Below the pieces are notes generated by a model, which was not told where the DNA came from, did no database searches, and was given only the letters and a program-made list of their open reading frames with translations. From assembly GCA_004293285.1 (NCBI GenBank), contig RDYF01000029.1:1-63675 (forward strand): a DNA stretch of 63,675 nt, read 5' to 3'. Source of the DNA: Verrucomicrobiota bacterium (GTDB taxonomy: Bacteria; Verrucomicrobiota; Verrucomicrobiia; Verrucomicrobiales; Akkermansiaceae). Shown here piece after piece: positions 8,792 to 17,370 of this stretch (position 1 is its first letter; the number at the start of each line of letters is the position of its first letter). Made by a program: the position numbers and the translations under genes.

Positions 8792-9313
8792 ATGTTAGAA
8801 GATTTGAAAGCAGATTTGAGGAGAAACCTCAAAGATTACGAACCTTGTTCTGGTTTGAAGCGGATGATTCTGCTTTTGACATTGAATAGCGTGCATGCCG
8901 TGATCTTGATACGAATGCAACTTTGGTGTGCCAAAAAAAGGTGGCCTACCATTGTTTTTTCGAAGTTGTTGTTTTGGTTTTTTAAAATCGAGATCAACAA
9001 AAATGTGGTGATTGGTCCAGGGCTGCGGTTGCCGCATCCGATGGGAATTTTGATTGGCCCGAATGCTGTTTTGGGTGCCAATTGCGATGTGTATGCCGAT
9101 GTGCGACTGGTGCTGACCAAAGGCATCAAGCAGGGCCCCGTCTTGGCCGATGGGGTTTTTATGGGCGATGGTTCCAAGGCACTTGGGCCGATTCATATTG
9201 GTGAATATTCGGTGATTGGTGCATCTGCGGTTGTGACTTCCGACATCCCTGCGCGTGTGACTGCAGCGGGGGTTCCTGCACGTGTCCTCTCTCGAAACAT
9301 TGTACGCTCATGA
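8792..9313 (+). CDS. Hexapeptide-repeat acyltransferase (CysE/WcaB-like)
   Basis: The 173-residue frame starting at the ATG at 8792 (1 nt after the previous stop) is preferred over an earlier in-frame start inside the upstream gene. The C-terminal two thirds show left-handed beta-helix repeats with the serine-acetyltransferase pattern PHPMGILIGPNAVLG and the ending IGASAVVTSDIPA. The usual catalytic HxxxxGxG stretch is altered. Relatives in polysaccharide clusters O-acetylate sugars using acetyl-CoA. An O-acetyl decoration of the polymer is therefore the best guess; a role in cysteine synthesis is less likely given the context. The stop overlaps the next start. Confidence 0.75.
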   Translation: MLEDLKADLRRNLKDYEPCSGLKRMILLLTLNSVHAVILIRMQLWCAKKRWPTIVFSKLLFWFFKIEINKNVVIGPGLRLPHPMGILIGPNAVLGANCDVYADVRLVLTKGIKQGPVLADGVFMGDGSKALGPIHIGEYSVIGASAVVTSDIPARVTAAGVPARVLSRNIVRS

Positions 9314-10524
9314 AACTTCTTGTGATTTATCCTTATGCTCCGTGGCCTCTTGATCGTGGGACTTATCAGCGCACCTTTCATCTTTTGCGTGCGTTGGCGA
9401 AACATCATGAAGTCGACTTCCTTGCGCTGACAGAGCAGGGTGAGGGCGGGGAAGAGAAGCGACAAGTATTCGCGGAATTTTGTCGTGAAGTGGAATTCAT
9501 TCCTTTTGAGCATCCGCCGTGGCAGAAGCTTTTGCCTCATCGCTTGTTCAACTCCATGCCCAGTCACGTACTGCATTGGCAACAGCCGCAGGTGGCACAA
9601 GCGATCGATCGTAGGTTGGTGCCCGGGCGTTACGATTTGGTTCATGTTTGCGACATGGTGCTGATGCCCTATGTGAGGAAGCATCAGCATCATACGCCCT
9701 TTGTGGTGGATCGGAGTCGTGTTGATTTGCAATTTCAACTGATGGAGATGAAGACTCTGGCGTTATCTTGGCGACAGAGACTTTTGCGATGGGAAGGAAT
9801 CCCCAAAGTTTGGCGTTATGAGCGGATCATGGCTCGTGAGGCATTGCTCGAAGTGGTTTGTGGGCCCGATGATGAAATTTTTGTTCATGGCTGTGTCAGC
9901 GAAAAAGCACCAGTATTGGTCGTGGCTAATGGAGTGGATCTCGATTATTTTTATCCCGAGTCCGCGTCGGAGCCACGTGAGGAAAAACCGACTGTGATGT
10001 TTTGCGGTGCCATGGACTACAGTCCTAATGTCGATGCCCTGCGTTGGTTCTTTGGAGAGATCTATCATTTATTGTTAGAAAAATGTCCTGAGGTGCAAAT
10101 TTGGATTGTCGGAAAAAATCCGCTGCCTGAAGTCAGGAATTACGGTTCCTTACGGGGTGTTACCGTCACGGGAGGTGTGCCGGATGTGAGGCCCTACTAT
10201 CGTAGGGCATGGTTGCAGATGGTGCCATTGCGCATTGGCGGAGGCACGCGCTTGAAAATTGTGGAATCTTTGGCGATAGGCACTCCGGTCATTTCGACAA
10301 CCATCGGCGCGCAAGGTTTGGACTTGGTGCATGGCGACAACATCTTGCTCGCTGATGACGCGCCCCATTTTGCGGAGCAGATTGCAGGTGCCTTAGCTGA
10401 TGAAGAAAAAAGAAAAGCATTGGAAGCGAGTGGACTCGAGACGGCACGCGAAAAATTTGGTTGGCCAGCGATCGGTGAGCGTCTGGCTCAGCATTATGAA
10501 ACATTACCCTTGAAGCATCGATGA
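9310..10524 (+). CDS. Glycosyltransferase family 4
   Basis: A 404-residue GT-B enzyme. It starts with a beta strand, MKLLVIYPYAPWP, followed by a short acceptor loop, and its C-terminal half carries MFCGAMDYSPNVDAL and the donor-site motif GGGTRLKIVESLAIGTPVI. The pattern resembles sugar transferases found with exosortase/EPS loci, but no exosortase or PEP-CTERM protein is seen in the window. Four-nucleotide overlaps on both sides place it firmly in the operon. Confidence 0.88.
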   Translation: MKLLVIYPYAPWPLDRGTYQRTFHLLRALAKHHEVDFLALTEQGEGGEEKRQVFAEFCREVEFIPFEHPPWQKLLPHRLFNSMPSHVLHWQQPQVAQAIDRRLVPGRYDLVHVCDMVLMPYVRKHQHHTPFVVDRSRVDLQFQLMEMKTLALSWRQRLLRWEGIPKVWRYERIMAREALLEVVCGPDDEIFVHGCVSEKAPVLVVANGVDLDYFYPESASEPREEKPTVMFCGAMDYSPNVDALRWFFGEIYHLLLEKCPEVQIWIVGKNPLPEVRNYGSLRGVTVTGGVPDVRPYYRRAWLQMVPLRIGGGTRLKIVESLAIGTPVISTTIGAQGLDLVHGDNILLADDAPHFAEQIAGALADEEKRKALEASGLETAREKFGWPAIGERLAQHYETLPLKHR

Positions 10525-11411
10525 TGAACTTAGAAATGCCCAAAGCAGTATCCGTGATCATGCGCAGTTTCAATGAAGCTTGGGCCATTGGTGGCTCGAT
10601 GCGCGAATTGTTTCTCCAAGACTTTGAGGGAGACATTGAGCTCATTGTGATTGATTCCGGATCCAGTGACGGTTCGATCGAGATCATTCAAAGTGAACCT
10701 CGCGCACGTTTGATTCAAATTCCGTTAGGAACCTATGTTCCGGGGCCAGTGTTGAATATGGGCGCGCGGGAAGCAACGCATGACTGGCTCGTTTACTTGA
10801 ATGCAGATGCGACGCCTGTGGGCAAGGATTGGTTAAATCATTTGCTTCGTGCTTTCTTGAAAAATCCTCAGAGTGGGGCTGCGTTCTCGCGTCAAATTCC
10901 GCGCCCAGATTGTCAGGCGGTTTTTGCTCATGATTACGATCGTTGTTTCGGTCCTGAGCGAGAGTCTGTGAATTGGGAACATTTTTTCAGCATGGTCAGT
11001 TGTGTGACTCATAAGAAAGTGTTAGAAAAAGTTCCGATTCGCGAAGACTTGCAGTATGCGGAAGACGACGAATGGACACGTCGTATGATCGCCGAAGGCT
11101 ATTCCGTCGAGTATGCGCTCGATTCGGTGGTGATGCATTCTCACAACTATACGCTTAAGCAAACCTACAAACGCGCCTTTGGAGATGCCAAGGCGATGGC
11201 TGCTACGAGTGAACTGCATCCGGATCGGGTGAAATTCCACTACTACGTCATTTTCGGTTGGCTGAAAGATTGCTGGAAAGATTTGAAGTGGTGTGCGGAT
11301 GAGGGTCGCATGGCAGAATTTCCTCACGCTCTCTGCGTTCGATGGGCTATGCGCTTGGGTCGGCGCGCTGGGCATCGTGCGGGATGGAAGCATTATCAAC
11401 GTGATCTATGA
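10521..11411 (+). CDS. Glycosyltransferase family 2
   Basis: A 296-residue GT-A fold enzyme. It begins with AVSVIMRSFNEAW, then LIVIDSGSSDGS and the metal/nucleotide site LNADATP. The part after it (AAFSRQIPRPDC, followed by a conserved Glu-Asp-Asp-Glu) resembles rhamnosyl- and other inverting transferases of O-antigen clusters. It would act on lipid-linked intermediates in the cytoplasm. A second ATG lies three bases after the first; both are in frame. Overlaps both neighbours by 4 nt. Confidence 0.9.
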   Translation: MMNLEMPKAVSVIMRSFNEAWAIGGSMRELFLQDFEGDIELIVIDSGSSDGSIEIIQSEPRARLIQIPLGTYVPGPVLNMGAREATHDWLVYLNADATPVGKDWLNHLLRAFLKNPQSGAAFSRQIPRPDCQAVFAHDYDRCFGPERESVNWEHFFSMVSCVTHKKVLEKVPIREDLQYAEDDEWTRRMIAEGYSVEYALDSVVMHSHNYTLKQTYKRAFGDAKAMAATSELHPDRVKFHYYVIFGWLKDCWKDLKWCADEGRMAEFPHALCVRWAMRLGRRAGHRAGWKHYQRDL

Positions 11412-12619
11412 AAATTCTTGTCATTAGCAATCTGTACACGCCGCATGAAATTGGTGGTTACGAGACGCGCTGTCGCGACATGGTGGATCATTTCCTCAAG
11501 CGTGGGCACGAGGTGAGAGTCTTAACCTCGGTGCACCGAGTCCCGGGAAGAAGTGAGATCGACATGCCCTATGTGGTGCGAAAATTGAGAATTCACGGGA
11601 TGTATGGGCATCCTTGGTTGCCTTTGCTTTCGTTATTTCAGTTAGAGCGGGAAAATCATGAGGTAGTGCAAGGTCAACTTGATGAATTTCGTCCGGATGT
11701 GATTCATGTGTGGAACATGGGAGGCATCTCCAAATCGCTGCTATTGAGATTCGAGGCATCGGGCATTCCCGTGGCATATGTGATTTCCGATCACTGGATT
11801 GCAAGAAGTTTGCGTGCTGATGTTTGGTTGTCTTGGTGGAATGGTGAGCGCGGTTTTGCAACGCGATTCATGCGTCAGTTATTGACATGGACTGGGGTGA
11901 GAGCATGGATTTCCCAGCGTGTTCCGACGTCGAGTTGGGACCAATTGAAATGGGAGCGAGTGAGTTTTTGTAGTGCCTTTTTGCGCGACTTTACTGCCTC
12001 ACGAGGCTGGCGAGTCGAGCAGGGGACAGTCATTCCCTGTGGCATTCGCACGACGACATTTGCGGTGAAGCAAGATTACTCCACATTTCAAAAATTGATG
12101 TGGGTGGGACGTTTGGCTGAGGACAAAGATCCGCTCACGGCCGTGAGAGCCATGGCGCTGAGCAAGCATCAGACTCTGACATTAGATCTCTACGGCAAAG
12201 GGGAGGAAGAATACGTGAATCGATTGAAACAAGAGATCGCGCGTCTTGGCTTGAGCGATCGTGTCTTCTTGAAATCGGCGACGGAGTCAGAGATTCGGCA
12301 TTTGTATGCACAGTATGATGCCTTGTTGTTTACCTCCAACTGGGGAGAACCATTTGCCCTAACACCACTGGAAGCGATGTCGGCAGGTTTGCCAGTGATC
12401 ACATCATTGGATGGCGGTCAGGCAGAGTTGGCTCGGCATCGAGAAAACTGTTTGGTGGCGTCGGCGGCTGAGCCCGAAACCTATGCGCGGTGCGTCGATG
12501 AGTTGGCGGAGAGTGAGGATTTGCGTCGAGATCTTGGACAAACCGAGCTTCGAGAGGCGAGAGAATGCTACGACTGCGAGGTTGTGTTTCAACAAATGGA
12601 AAAATTTCTGCTGCCATGA
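11408..12619 (+). CDS. Glycosyltransferase family 4
   Basis: A 403-residue GT-B enzyme. The N terminus MKILVISNLYTPHEIGGYE is the classic GT4 opening with the Gly-Gly acceptor loop. The C-terminal half contains WVGRLAEDKDPLTA and the E-x7-E donor motif in GEPFALTPLEAMSAGLP. It is the third retaining GT4 in the operon. Its stop overlaps the start of the P-loop kinase gene (ATGA). Confidence 0.9.
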   Translation: MKILVISNLYTPHEIGGYETRCRDMVDHFLKRGHEVRVLTSVHRVPGRSEIDMPYVVRKLRIHGMYGHPWLPLLSLFQLERENHEVVQGQLDEFRPDVIHVWNMGGISKSLLLRFEASGIPVAYVISDHWIARSLRADVWLSWWNGERGFATRFMRQLLTWTGVRAWISQRVPTSSWDQLKWERVSFCSAFLRDFTASRGWRVEQGTVIPCGIRTTTFAVKQDYSTFQKLMWVGRLAEDKDPLTAVRAMALSKHQTLTLDLYGKGEEEYVNRLKQEIARLGLSDRVFLKSATESEIRHLYAQYDALLFTSNWGEPFALTPLEAMSAGLPVITSLDGGQAELARHRENCLVASAAEPETYARCVDELAESEDLRRDLGQTELREARECYDCEVVFQQMEKFLLP

Positions 12620-13218
12620 ACGAAGTACGAATGATCGCGATCGCGGGTGGTAGCGGTTCCGGCAAATCCTATTTAGCGAGGAAACTGCGTGAACGAATGC
12701 CGCAAGATGCCGTGCTTTTAACGTTGGATGATTTTTATCATGATTTATCCGGGTTACCGGAGAAAGAAAGAGACGTAGTGAACTTTGACGATCCCAAGGC
12801 CATCGACTGGAAGGAGTTGGAGAGAGCGGTCGACGAATTGATGGCGGGCAGACAAGCCGTTCTGCCTTGTTACGATTTCACCACTCACACGCGGAAATCA
12901 GAAGGACAGGTGGTTGGTCCGGCCAAGTGGATTGTGTTAGAAGGGCTTTGGTCTTTGTCGGATCCATCCATTTGTCAACGCGCGGCATGCAAAGTATTCA
13001 TTGATTGTCCCAGTGAGCTACGATTGATGCGTCGGATTGCCCGTGATACGCAAGAGCGTGGACGTACAGAGGAATCCGTGAGACGTCAATTTCGTGAGCA
13101 CGTCGATCCGATGCACGATCGCTATGTTCAGCCGCAAGGGCAGTGTGCCGATGTGGTGCTGTCGGCGGATTTTTCGGATGTCGATGTCGAAGTCTTATGG
13201 CAGAGAGCAAACCAGTGA
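12616..13218 (+). CDS. Uridine-kinase-like P-loop phosphotransferase
   Basis: A 200-residue kinase of the uridine kinase/phosphoribulokinase family. Walker A is AGGSGSGKS near residues 9-17, the substrate-site segment LTLDDFYHD follows, and a lid region with RRIARDTQERGR lies near residue 145. The start at 12616 overlaps the previous stop. True uridine kinases feed UTP for UDP-sugar synthesis, but a standalone copy inside a polysaccharide operon might instead phosphorylate a sugar or polyol. A housekeeping udk copy elsewhere would favour the latter. Confidence 0.75.
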   Translation: MNEVRMIAIAGGSGSGKSYLARKLRERMPQDAVLLTLDDFYHDLSGLPEKERDVVNFDDPKAIDWKELERAVDELMAGRQAVLPCYDFTTHTRKSEGQVVGPAKWIVLEGLWSLSDPSICQRAACKVFIDCPSELRLMRRIARDTQERGRTEESVRRQFREHVDPMHDRYVQPQGQCADVVLSADFSDVDVEVLWQRANQ

Positions 13219-13223
13219 GTGGC

Positions 13224-14381
13224 ATGAGCTTGATCTTTTACGATGATAGTCCGGTATTTGGAGGTCATGAAGTCATGGCCTTGTCGGGCTTAGAAGCGGT
13301 CTTGTCGAATTCATCGGATCGTGTCGTATTTATCGCATCCCGATCCAATCAAAAGCTTTTGGCAAAGTTGGACGAAATCAGAAATCGGTACCAGCATTTG
13401 ACGATTGAGGTAGTCGATTGGCAGTCCTCGAAGTTAGAAGGATTGCGTCACTGGCTGATGCCATGGCGGTCGCGCAAGTTGGCGAAGAAAATGGCCGACT
13501 GTGGTGGTTCGATGCTGGTGGTCGTACAGGGAAACATCGAGCATTCATCACTCGGATTTTTCGCGGCAAAGCAGTTGGGGATCCGCTGTTTGAGCTACAT
13601 TCCTGTGCCGCATACGAATGCGCAAATGGGAGCCAAGTTAGGCGCAGTGCGGGACATTTTTTGCAAGCGATTGTGGCGAATGCCCGACGCTTGGGTAACG
13701 ATTACCGATGAAATGGCGAGGATGTTGCGTCAAAGAGGGGCTATGGCACCGATTCGCATTGTTTACAACGGCGTCGATATCGACAGATTTTGCCAAGGCG
13801 ACAAGAAATTGGCGCGTGATCAGCTCAAGCTTCCACAAGATCGGGTTTTGCTTGGTGTGATTGGTCGAATCGAGTTTCGTCAAAAGCAGCAGCACCTGTT
13901 GGTCGAAGCGGTTGCGGGGGATGAGGAGTTGAGTCGGCAGTGCCATCTCGTTTTTGCTGGTGACGGTCCGGATGCGTCTCGCTTGAGCGACATGCTCAAC
14001 GGCGGTCGGGTCTCGGGCACGATGATTTCTTGGTGTGATCCCGCGCCGCTGTATCGTGCCTTGGACGTGGTTTTGATTCCCTCGCGCTACGAGGGGCTGC
14101 CGCTGGTGATGCTCGAGGCGCTGGCGAGTGGGACTGCGGTGATGGGGAGCGATCGCGATGGCATGAAAGACCTTCTTGCTGGCGAATATCGGTTCGATGC
14201 GGAATCGTTGACGGCGTTGCGCCAATGCCTCAAAAACTGGCTGCGGTCGGGGATGCCTGCGGCTGCCGAGGAGCTGAAAAATCGGGTCAGGAGCGAGATG
14301 TCCTTGGCGGCATTTGCGGCAAGTTTTTCCCATGCAATTGAGGCGGAAAAAGCGAATTCTTTCTTTTCAAAATCCGGTTGA
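13224..14381 (+). CDS. Glycosyltransferase family 4
   Basis: A GT-B enzyme with the N-terminal loop VFGGHEVMAL, a mid-protein VYNGVDIDRF, GVIGRIEFRQKQQHL, and the donor motif SRYEGLPLVMLEALASG. The start is uncertain: ATG at 13224 comes 6 nt after the kinase stop, while ATG at 13197 would overlap the kinase by 22 nt; the later start places the first beta strand (SLIFYDD) near the N terminus as in relatives. This is the last glycosyltransferase of the operon, followed by a 42-nt gap that may hold an internal promoter. Confidence 0.87.
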   Translation: MSLIFYDDSPVFGGHEVMALSGLEAVLSNSSDRVVFIASRSNQKLLAKLDEIRNRYQHLTIEVVDWQSSKLEGLRHWLMPWRSRKLAKKMADCGGSMLVVVQGNIEHSSLGFFAAKQLGIRCLSYIPVPHTNAQMGAKLGAVRDIFCKRLWRMPDAWVTITDEMARMLRQRGAMAPIRIVYNGVDIDRFCQGDKKLARDQLKLPQDRVLLGVIGRIEFRQKQQHLLVEAVAGDEELSRQCHLVFAGDGPDASRLSDMLNGGRVSGTMISWCDPAPLYRALDVVLIPSRYEGLPLVMLEALASGTAVMGSDRDGMKDLLAGEYRFDAESLTALRQCLKNWLRSGMPAAAEELKNRVRSEMSLAAFAASFSHAIEAEKANSFFSKSG

Positions 14382-14423
14382 TCCCGTAGCCTCAAAGCGC
14401 TTCGTTTTGTATTAGCAACTTCT

Positions 14424-16319
14424 ATGGCCGAAACCGATTCAGATGATGAGAAAAAGAAAGGTTTTGCCTACCCATTGCCCTTCGATCCTCTGCGCCTTGT
14501 GGCGGGAGTTTTGACGAGGTGGCCGCTGATTGTTTTGGGCACGATCGTCTTTGGGGTTCTCGGTGCTTTTACCGGAAAACTTCTGACTCATCCTCGCTAT
14601 ACGCTATCGATGTCGCTGATCAAAGTGAGAGTCCCGCAGAACGTTCAGACATCGGACGTGGGCCAGCCATTCCGTCCGGCGGAATTGAACGATGCGACCT
14701 TATTGGCAACCTTGTTGGCGTCGGCCCCGCGCGATGCGGCTTTCAAGCGTGCGGACAATGGAGTAAGCATGGAAGCGGCGGCATCCATGACCGAAGCGAG
14801 CCAGTTGAAGAACACGGACATTTTTTACATCACCTACCATTCTCCTGTGGGACCCGACGACGCGGTGCGGGTATGCGGCATTTGGGCGGAGGAAATCAGT
14901 GAATACACCAAGCGATTGCAGCAGGCCGAAGCGCTGAGTTTATTGGGGATTTTGGACAAAGAAGTCGCCGCTTTAGAGAAAAAAATCGAAGCGGCCAATC
15001 GCGAGTTGTTAGACTTTGCCAAATCCGAGGATTTTATTGGTGGCGAAGCGCAGATTACGGGATTGATGAGCAAACTGGGGCAATCCGAGCTCGCTTACGA
15101 AGAGGCGAAAGCGCGTCAAGATTCCTTGCGCGCGCAGTTGGAGGAGCTAAAGTTGAAAATTCGCAATCATAGTCCATTGAACTTGTTATTGCGTGCAGCC
15201 AAAGATCAGTTGTCGGAATTGAGAGGAATTTATACGGACGCCAATCCCTTAGTGCAGAGCAAGTTGGAAAATATTGCTTATTTGGAGAGTCAGATTGCCA
15301 ATCTCGATCAAGATGCGGAAGTCAATTTGGAGGCCTACACGGGGACTCCTCTGGGGAATCAGTTGTATCTCGACATCATGAACGTGAAAAGCCGCTTGGC
15401 CGAAGCGTCGAGCCAGGTGGAGTCATTTCAGGTGCAGAGGGAGACGACTGCAAAGCGACTGAGTCAGTTGCCCTCTTTGATGACGCGCTACAACTCGATG
15501 TTGGCGAGCAGGGATTCCTACATGGGAGAGCTTTCCCTATTGAGCAAGAGGCTGAAAGAGGCTGAGATTTTTGCATCGGGTTCTCCCGGATACTGGCAAG
15601 TTTTTCAACCGGCTGATGCCCGCAACATTAAGAAATCGTCGATGGTCAAAAAGCCTGCCATTTTGGGCATTGCGGGCAGTGTCATGGGTGCGGGCTTGGC
15701 GATTTTGTGGAATTTGTTTCATTCACAACGTTCTTTGCGTCGTTCTGTCCTAGAATGCTGTCAGGCGGCGAGAGCGCCATTGGCAGCGAATTTGCATCGC
15801 AGCGATGAGCTGACTGAGGAAAACTACTTCCGCCTGTGGATGGCTACGTTGTCACCGATGATTACGCGTCATTCCGGACAAATTTTGCTTTGGACGGCGG
15901 GATTGAGCGCGGAGGAAGAGCGAGAATTTTGGACTCACTTGGCGGCATCTTCGGCAAGAGATACCAAGATTTCTCTGACGATCGTCGATCTATCGCCTGA
16001 TGATTTGTGGTTGAAGCGTGAAATGCCACCTTACTTGCGCTGGCAGAACGAGATTGGTCAACATGGGTCTTTCTGCCTTCTGCGCGCTTCAAAACTACCG
16101 GAACGGAGTAAGCGAAGTGAACTCAAATCCTTGGTGGCTTGGTATGCGGTACTGCGCGGTGAGGAGGCGTCGATTCGTGCGACTCGACTCAATCATCATC
16201 TGACAGAAGTGTATTTTTCGCAGTGCAAAGGGACCATCGTGCTAAGCGACCCTCCGGAAGGGAAGATACGTGGTTGGGCCGATCGACTTTCGATCATCGT
16301 GACACAAACTTTGTCGTAG
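14424..16319 (+). CDS. Wzz-like polysaccharide chain-length / co-polymerase protein with degenerate tyrosine-kinase-like tail
   Basis: A 631-residue inner-membrane protein. A first membrane segment lies near residues 33-50 (WPLIVLGTIVFGVLGAF), a long periplasmic part with coiled-coil helices runs to about residue 405, and a second membrane segment is near 412-432 (LGIAGSVMGAGLAILW). This is the PCP-2 layout. The cytoplasmic tail of roughly 200 residues aligns by eye with the BY-kinase fold: ILLWTAGL matches the strand before Walker A and LTIVDLSPDD the Walker A' strand, but the GxGKT/S loop is gone and no tyrosine cluster ends the protein. It should set chain length or link polymerase to the export pore. 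No Shine-Dalgarno is apparent. Confidence 0.85.
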   Translation: MAETDSDDEKKKGFAYPLPFDPLRLVAGVLTRWPLIVLGTIVFGVLGAFTGKLLTHPRYTLSMSLIKVRVPQNVQTSDVGQPFRPAELNDATLLATLLASAPRDAAFKRADNGVSMEAAASMTEASQLKNTDIFYITYHSPVGPDDAVRVCGIWAEEISEYTKRLQQAEALSLLGILDKEVAALEKKIEAANRELLDFAKSEDFIGGEAQITGLMSKLGQSELAYEEAKARQDSLRAQLEELKLKIRNHSPLNLLLRAAKDQLSELRGIYTDANPLVQSKLENIAYLESQIANLDQDAEVNLEAYTGTPLGNQLYLDIMNVKSRLAEASSQVESFQVQRETTAKRLSQLPSLMTRYNSMLASRDSYMGELSLLSKRLKEAEIFASGSPGYWQVFQPADARNIKKSSMVKKPAILGIAGSVMGAGLAILWNLFHSQRSLRRSVLECCQAARAPLAANLHRSDELTEENYFRLWMATLSPMITRHSGQILLWTAGLSAEEEREFWTHLAASSARDTKISLTIVDLSPDDLWLKREMPPYLRWQNEIGQHGSFCLLRASKLPERSKRSELKSLVAWYAVLRGEEASIRATRLNHHLTEVYFSQCKGTIVLSDPPEGKIRGWADRLSIIVTQTLS

Positions 16320-16320
16320 T

Positions 16321-17370
16321 ATGTTTTGGAGAAAATCGATAACGATCTTTTGTCTTGCCAGTGTGCTCGTGTTGCCCCGACTTGCGGGGCAGGAGGAGCA
16401 CGCACTGCCCGAAGTGACAAAGCCCAACACTGCGCCTCAAAAGTCCGCAGCAGCTCCACCAGTTTCTGCTGAGAAAGCTGGTGCGCAGAGATCATGGAGA
16501 GAGCGCTTTGAGTTGGGGCCTGGCGACGTGATCAACTTTTCGTTGTTTGGTCGACCCGAACTCGATCGTCCGGGATTCCGCATCGCGCCCGATGGTACGG
16601 TTAGTTATTTGCAGGCACAAAATGTCAACATCAATGGACTGACGATCGATGAAGCGCGACTCAAGATTCAAGAGGCATTGAAGAGCGTTTACAAAAATCC
16701 GAGGGTCGTCATTACTCCGCAAGAAGTCGGTTCGAAACGCTTTACGATCTTGGGGAAAGTGGTCAATCGCGGTGTTGTCACCTTAGACAAACCTGTCACC
16801 TTGGTAGAAGCCGTTGCCAATGCAGGGGGCATTGAAACCGGATTGTTTGAGCGAAAAACGGTGGAACTGGCTGATTACGATCGATCGTTCATTTCCCGAC
16901 GAGGGGAGCATTTGCCTGTGAATTTTCGCCGACTATTTCAAGACGGTGACTTATCGCAAAACATCGAGATTGAGCCCAATGATTTCATTTTTATCGCCTC
17001 TTCGATAGCGAACGATTACTACGTGTTGGGTTCCGTGAAAAATCCTGGTGTGCAAGGGTTGACCGAAGATGCGAGTTTGGCTTCTGCAATCACTCGTCGC
17101 GGTGGATTTACCGATCGAGCATGGACCGACCGGGTCTTGGTGATTCGCGGTAGCTTGTCCGAGCCCAAAGTGCATGCGGTGAGCATGAAAGACATTCTAT
17201 CGGCCAAAACGCGCGATTTCAAAATTGAGCCGAAAGACATCATCTATGTCGCAGATCATCCGTGGTCGAAGCCTGAGGAGATCACCAAAATGGCCCTCAG
17301 CGCATTCGCTACGGGTGCCGCCTCGACTTGGGTCAATCTGAACGTCGATCCCATTCTTCCTACGCCATGA
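16321..17370 (+). CDS. Periplasmic/outer-membrane polysaccharide export protein (Wza family, SLBB domains)
   Basis: A 349-residue secreted protein. The signal peptide (IFCLASVLVLPRLAG) is cleaved near residue 23 with no lipobox Cys. A polysaccharide export domain starts at FELGPGDVINFSLFGRPEL (about residues 60-135), then soluble ligand-binding beta-grasp (SLBB) repeats with FTILGKVVNRGVVTL and YVLGSVKNPGVQ. It follows the Wzz-like gene by 1 nt and overlaps the next Wza-like gene by 4 nt. It lacks the C-terminal amphipathic helix expected of a full Wza pore, so it may be an adaptor or one half of a two-component channel. Confidence 0.88.
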   Translation: MFWRKSITIFCLASVLVLPRLAGQEEHALPEVTKPNTAPQKSAAAPPVSAEKAGAQRSWRERFELGPGDVINFSLFGRPELDRPGFRIAPDGTVSYLQAQNVNINGLTIDEARLKIQEALKSVYKNPRVVITPQEVGSKRFTILGKVVNRGVVTLDKPVTLVEAVANAGGIETGLFERKTVELADYDRSFISRRGEHLPVNFRRLFQDGDLSQNIEIEPNDFIFIASSIANDYYVLGSVKNPGVQGLTEDASLASAITRRGGFTDRAWTDRVLVIRGSLSEPKVHAVSMKDILSAKTRDFKIEPKDIIYVADHPWSKPEEITKMALSAFATGAASTWVNLNVDPILPTP

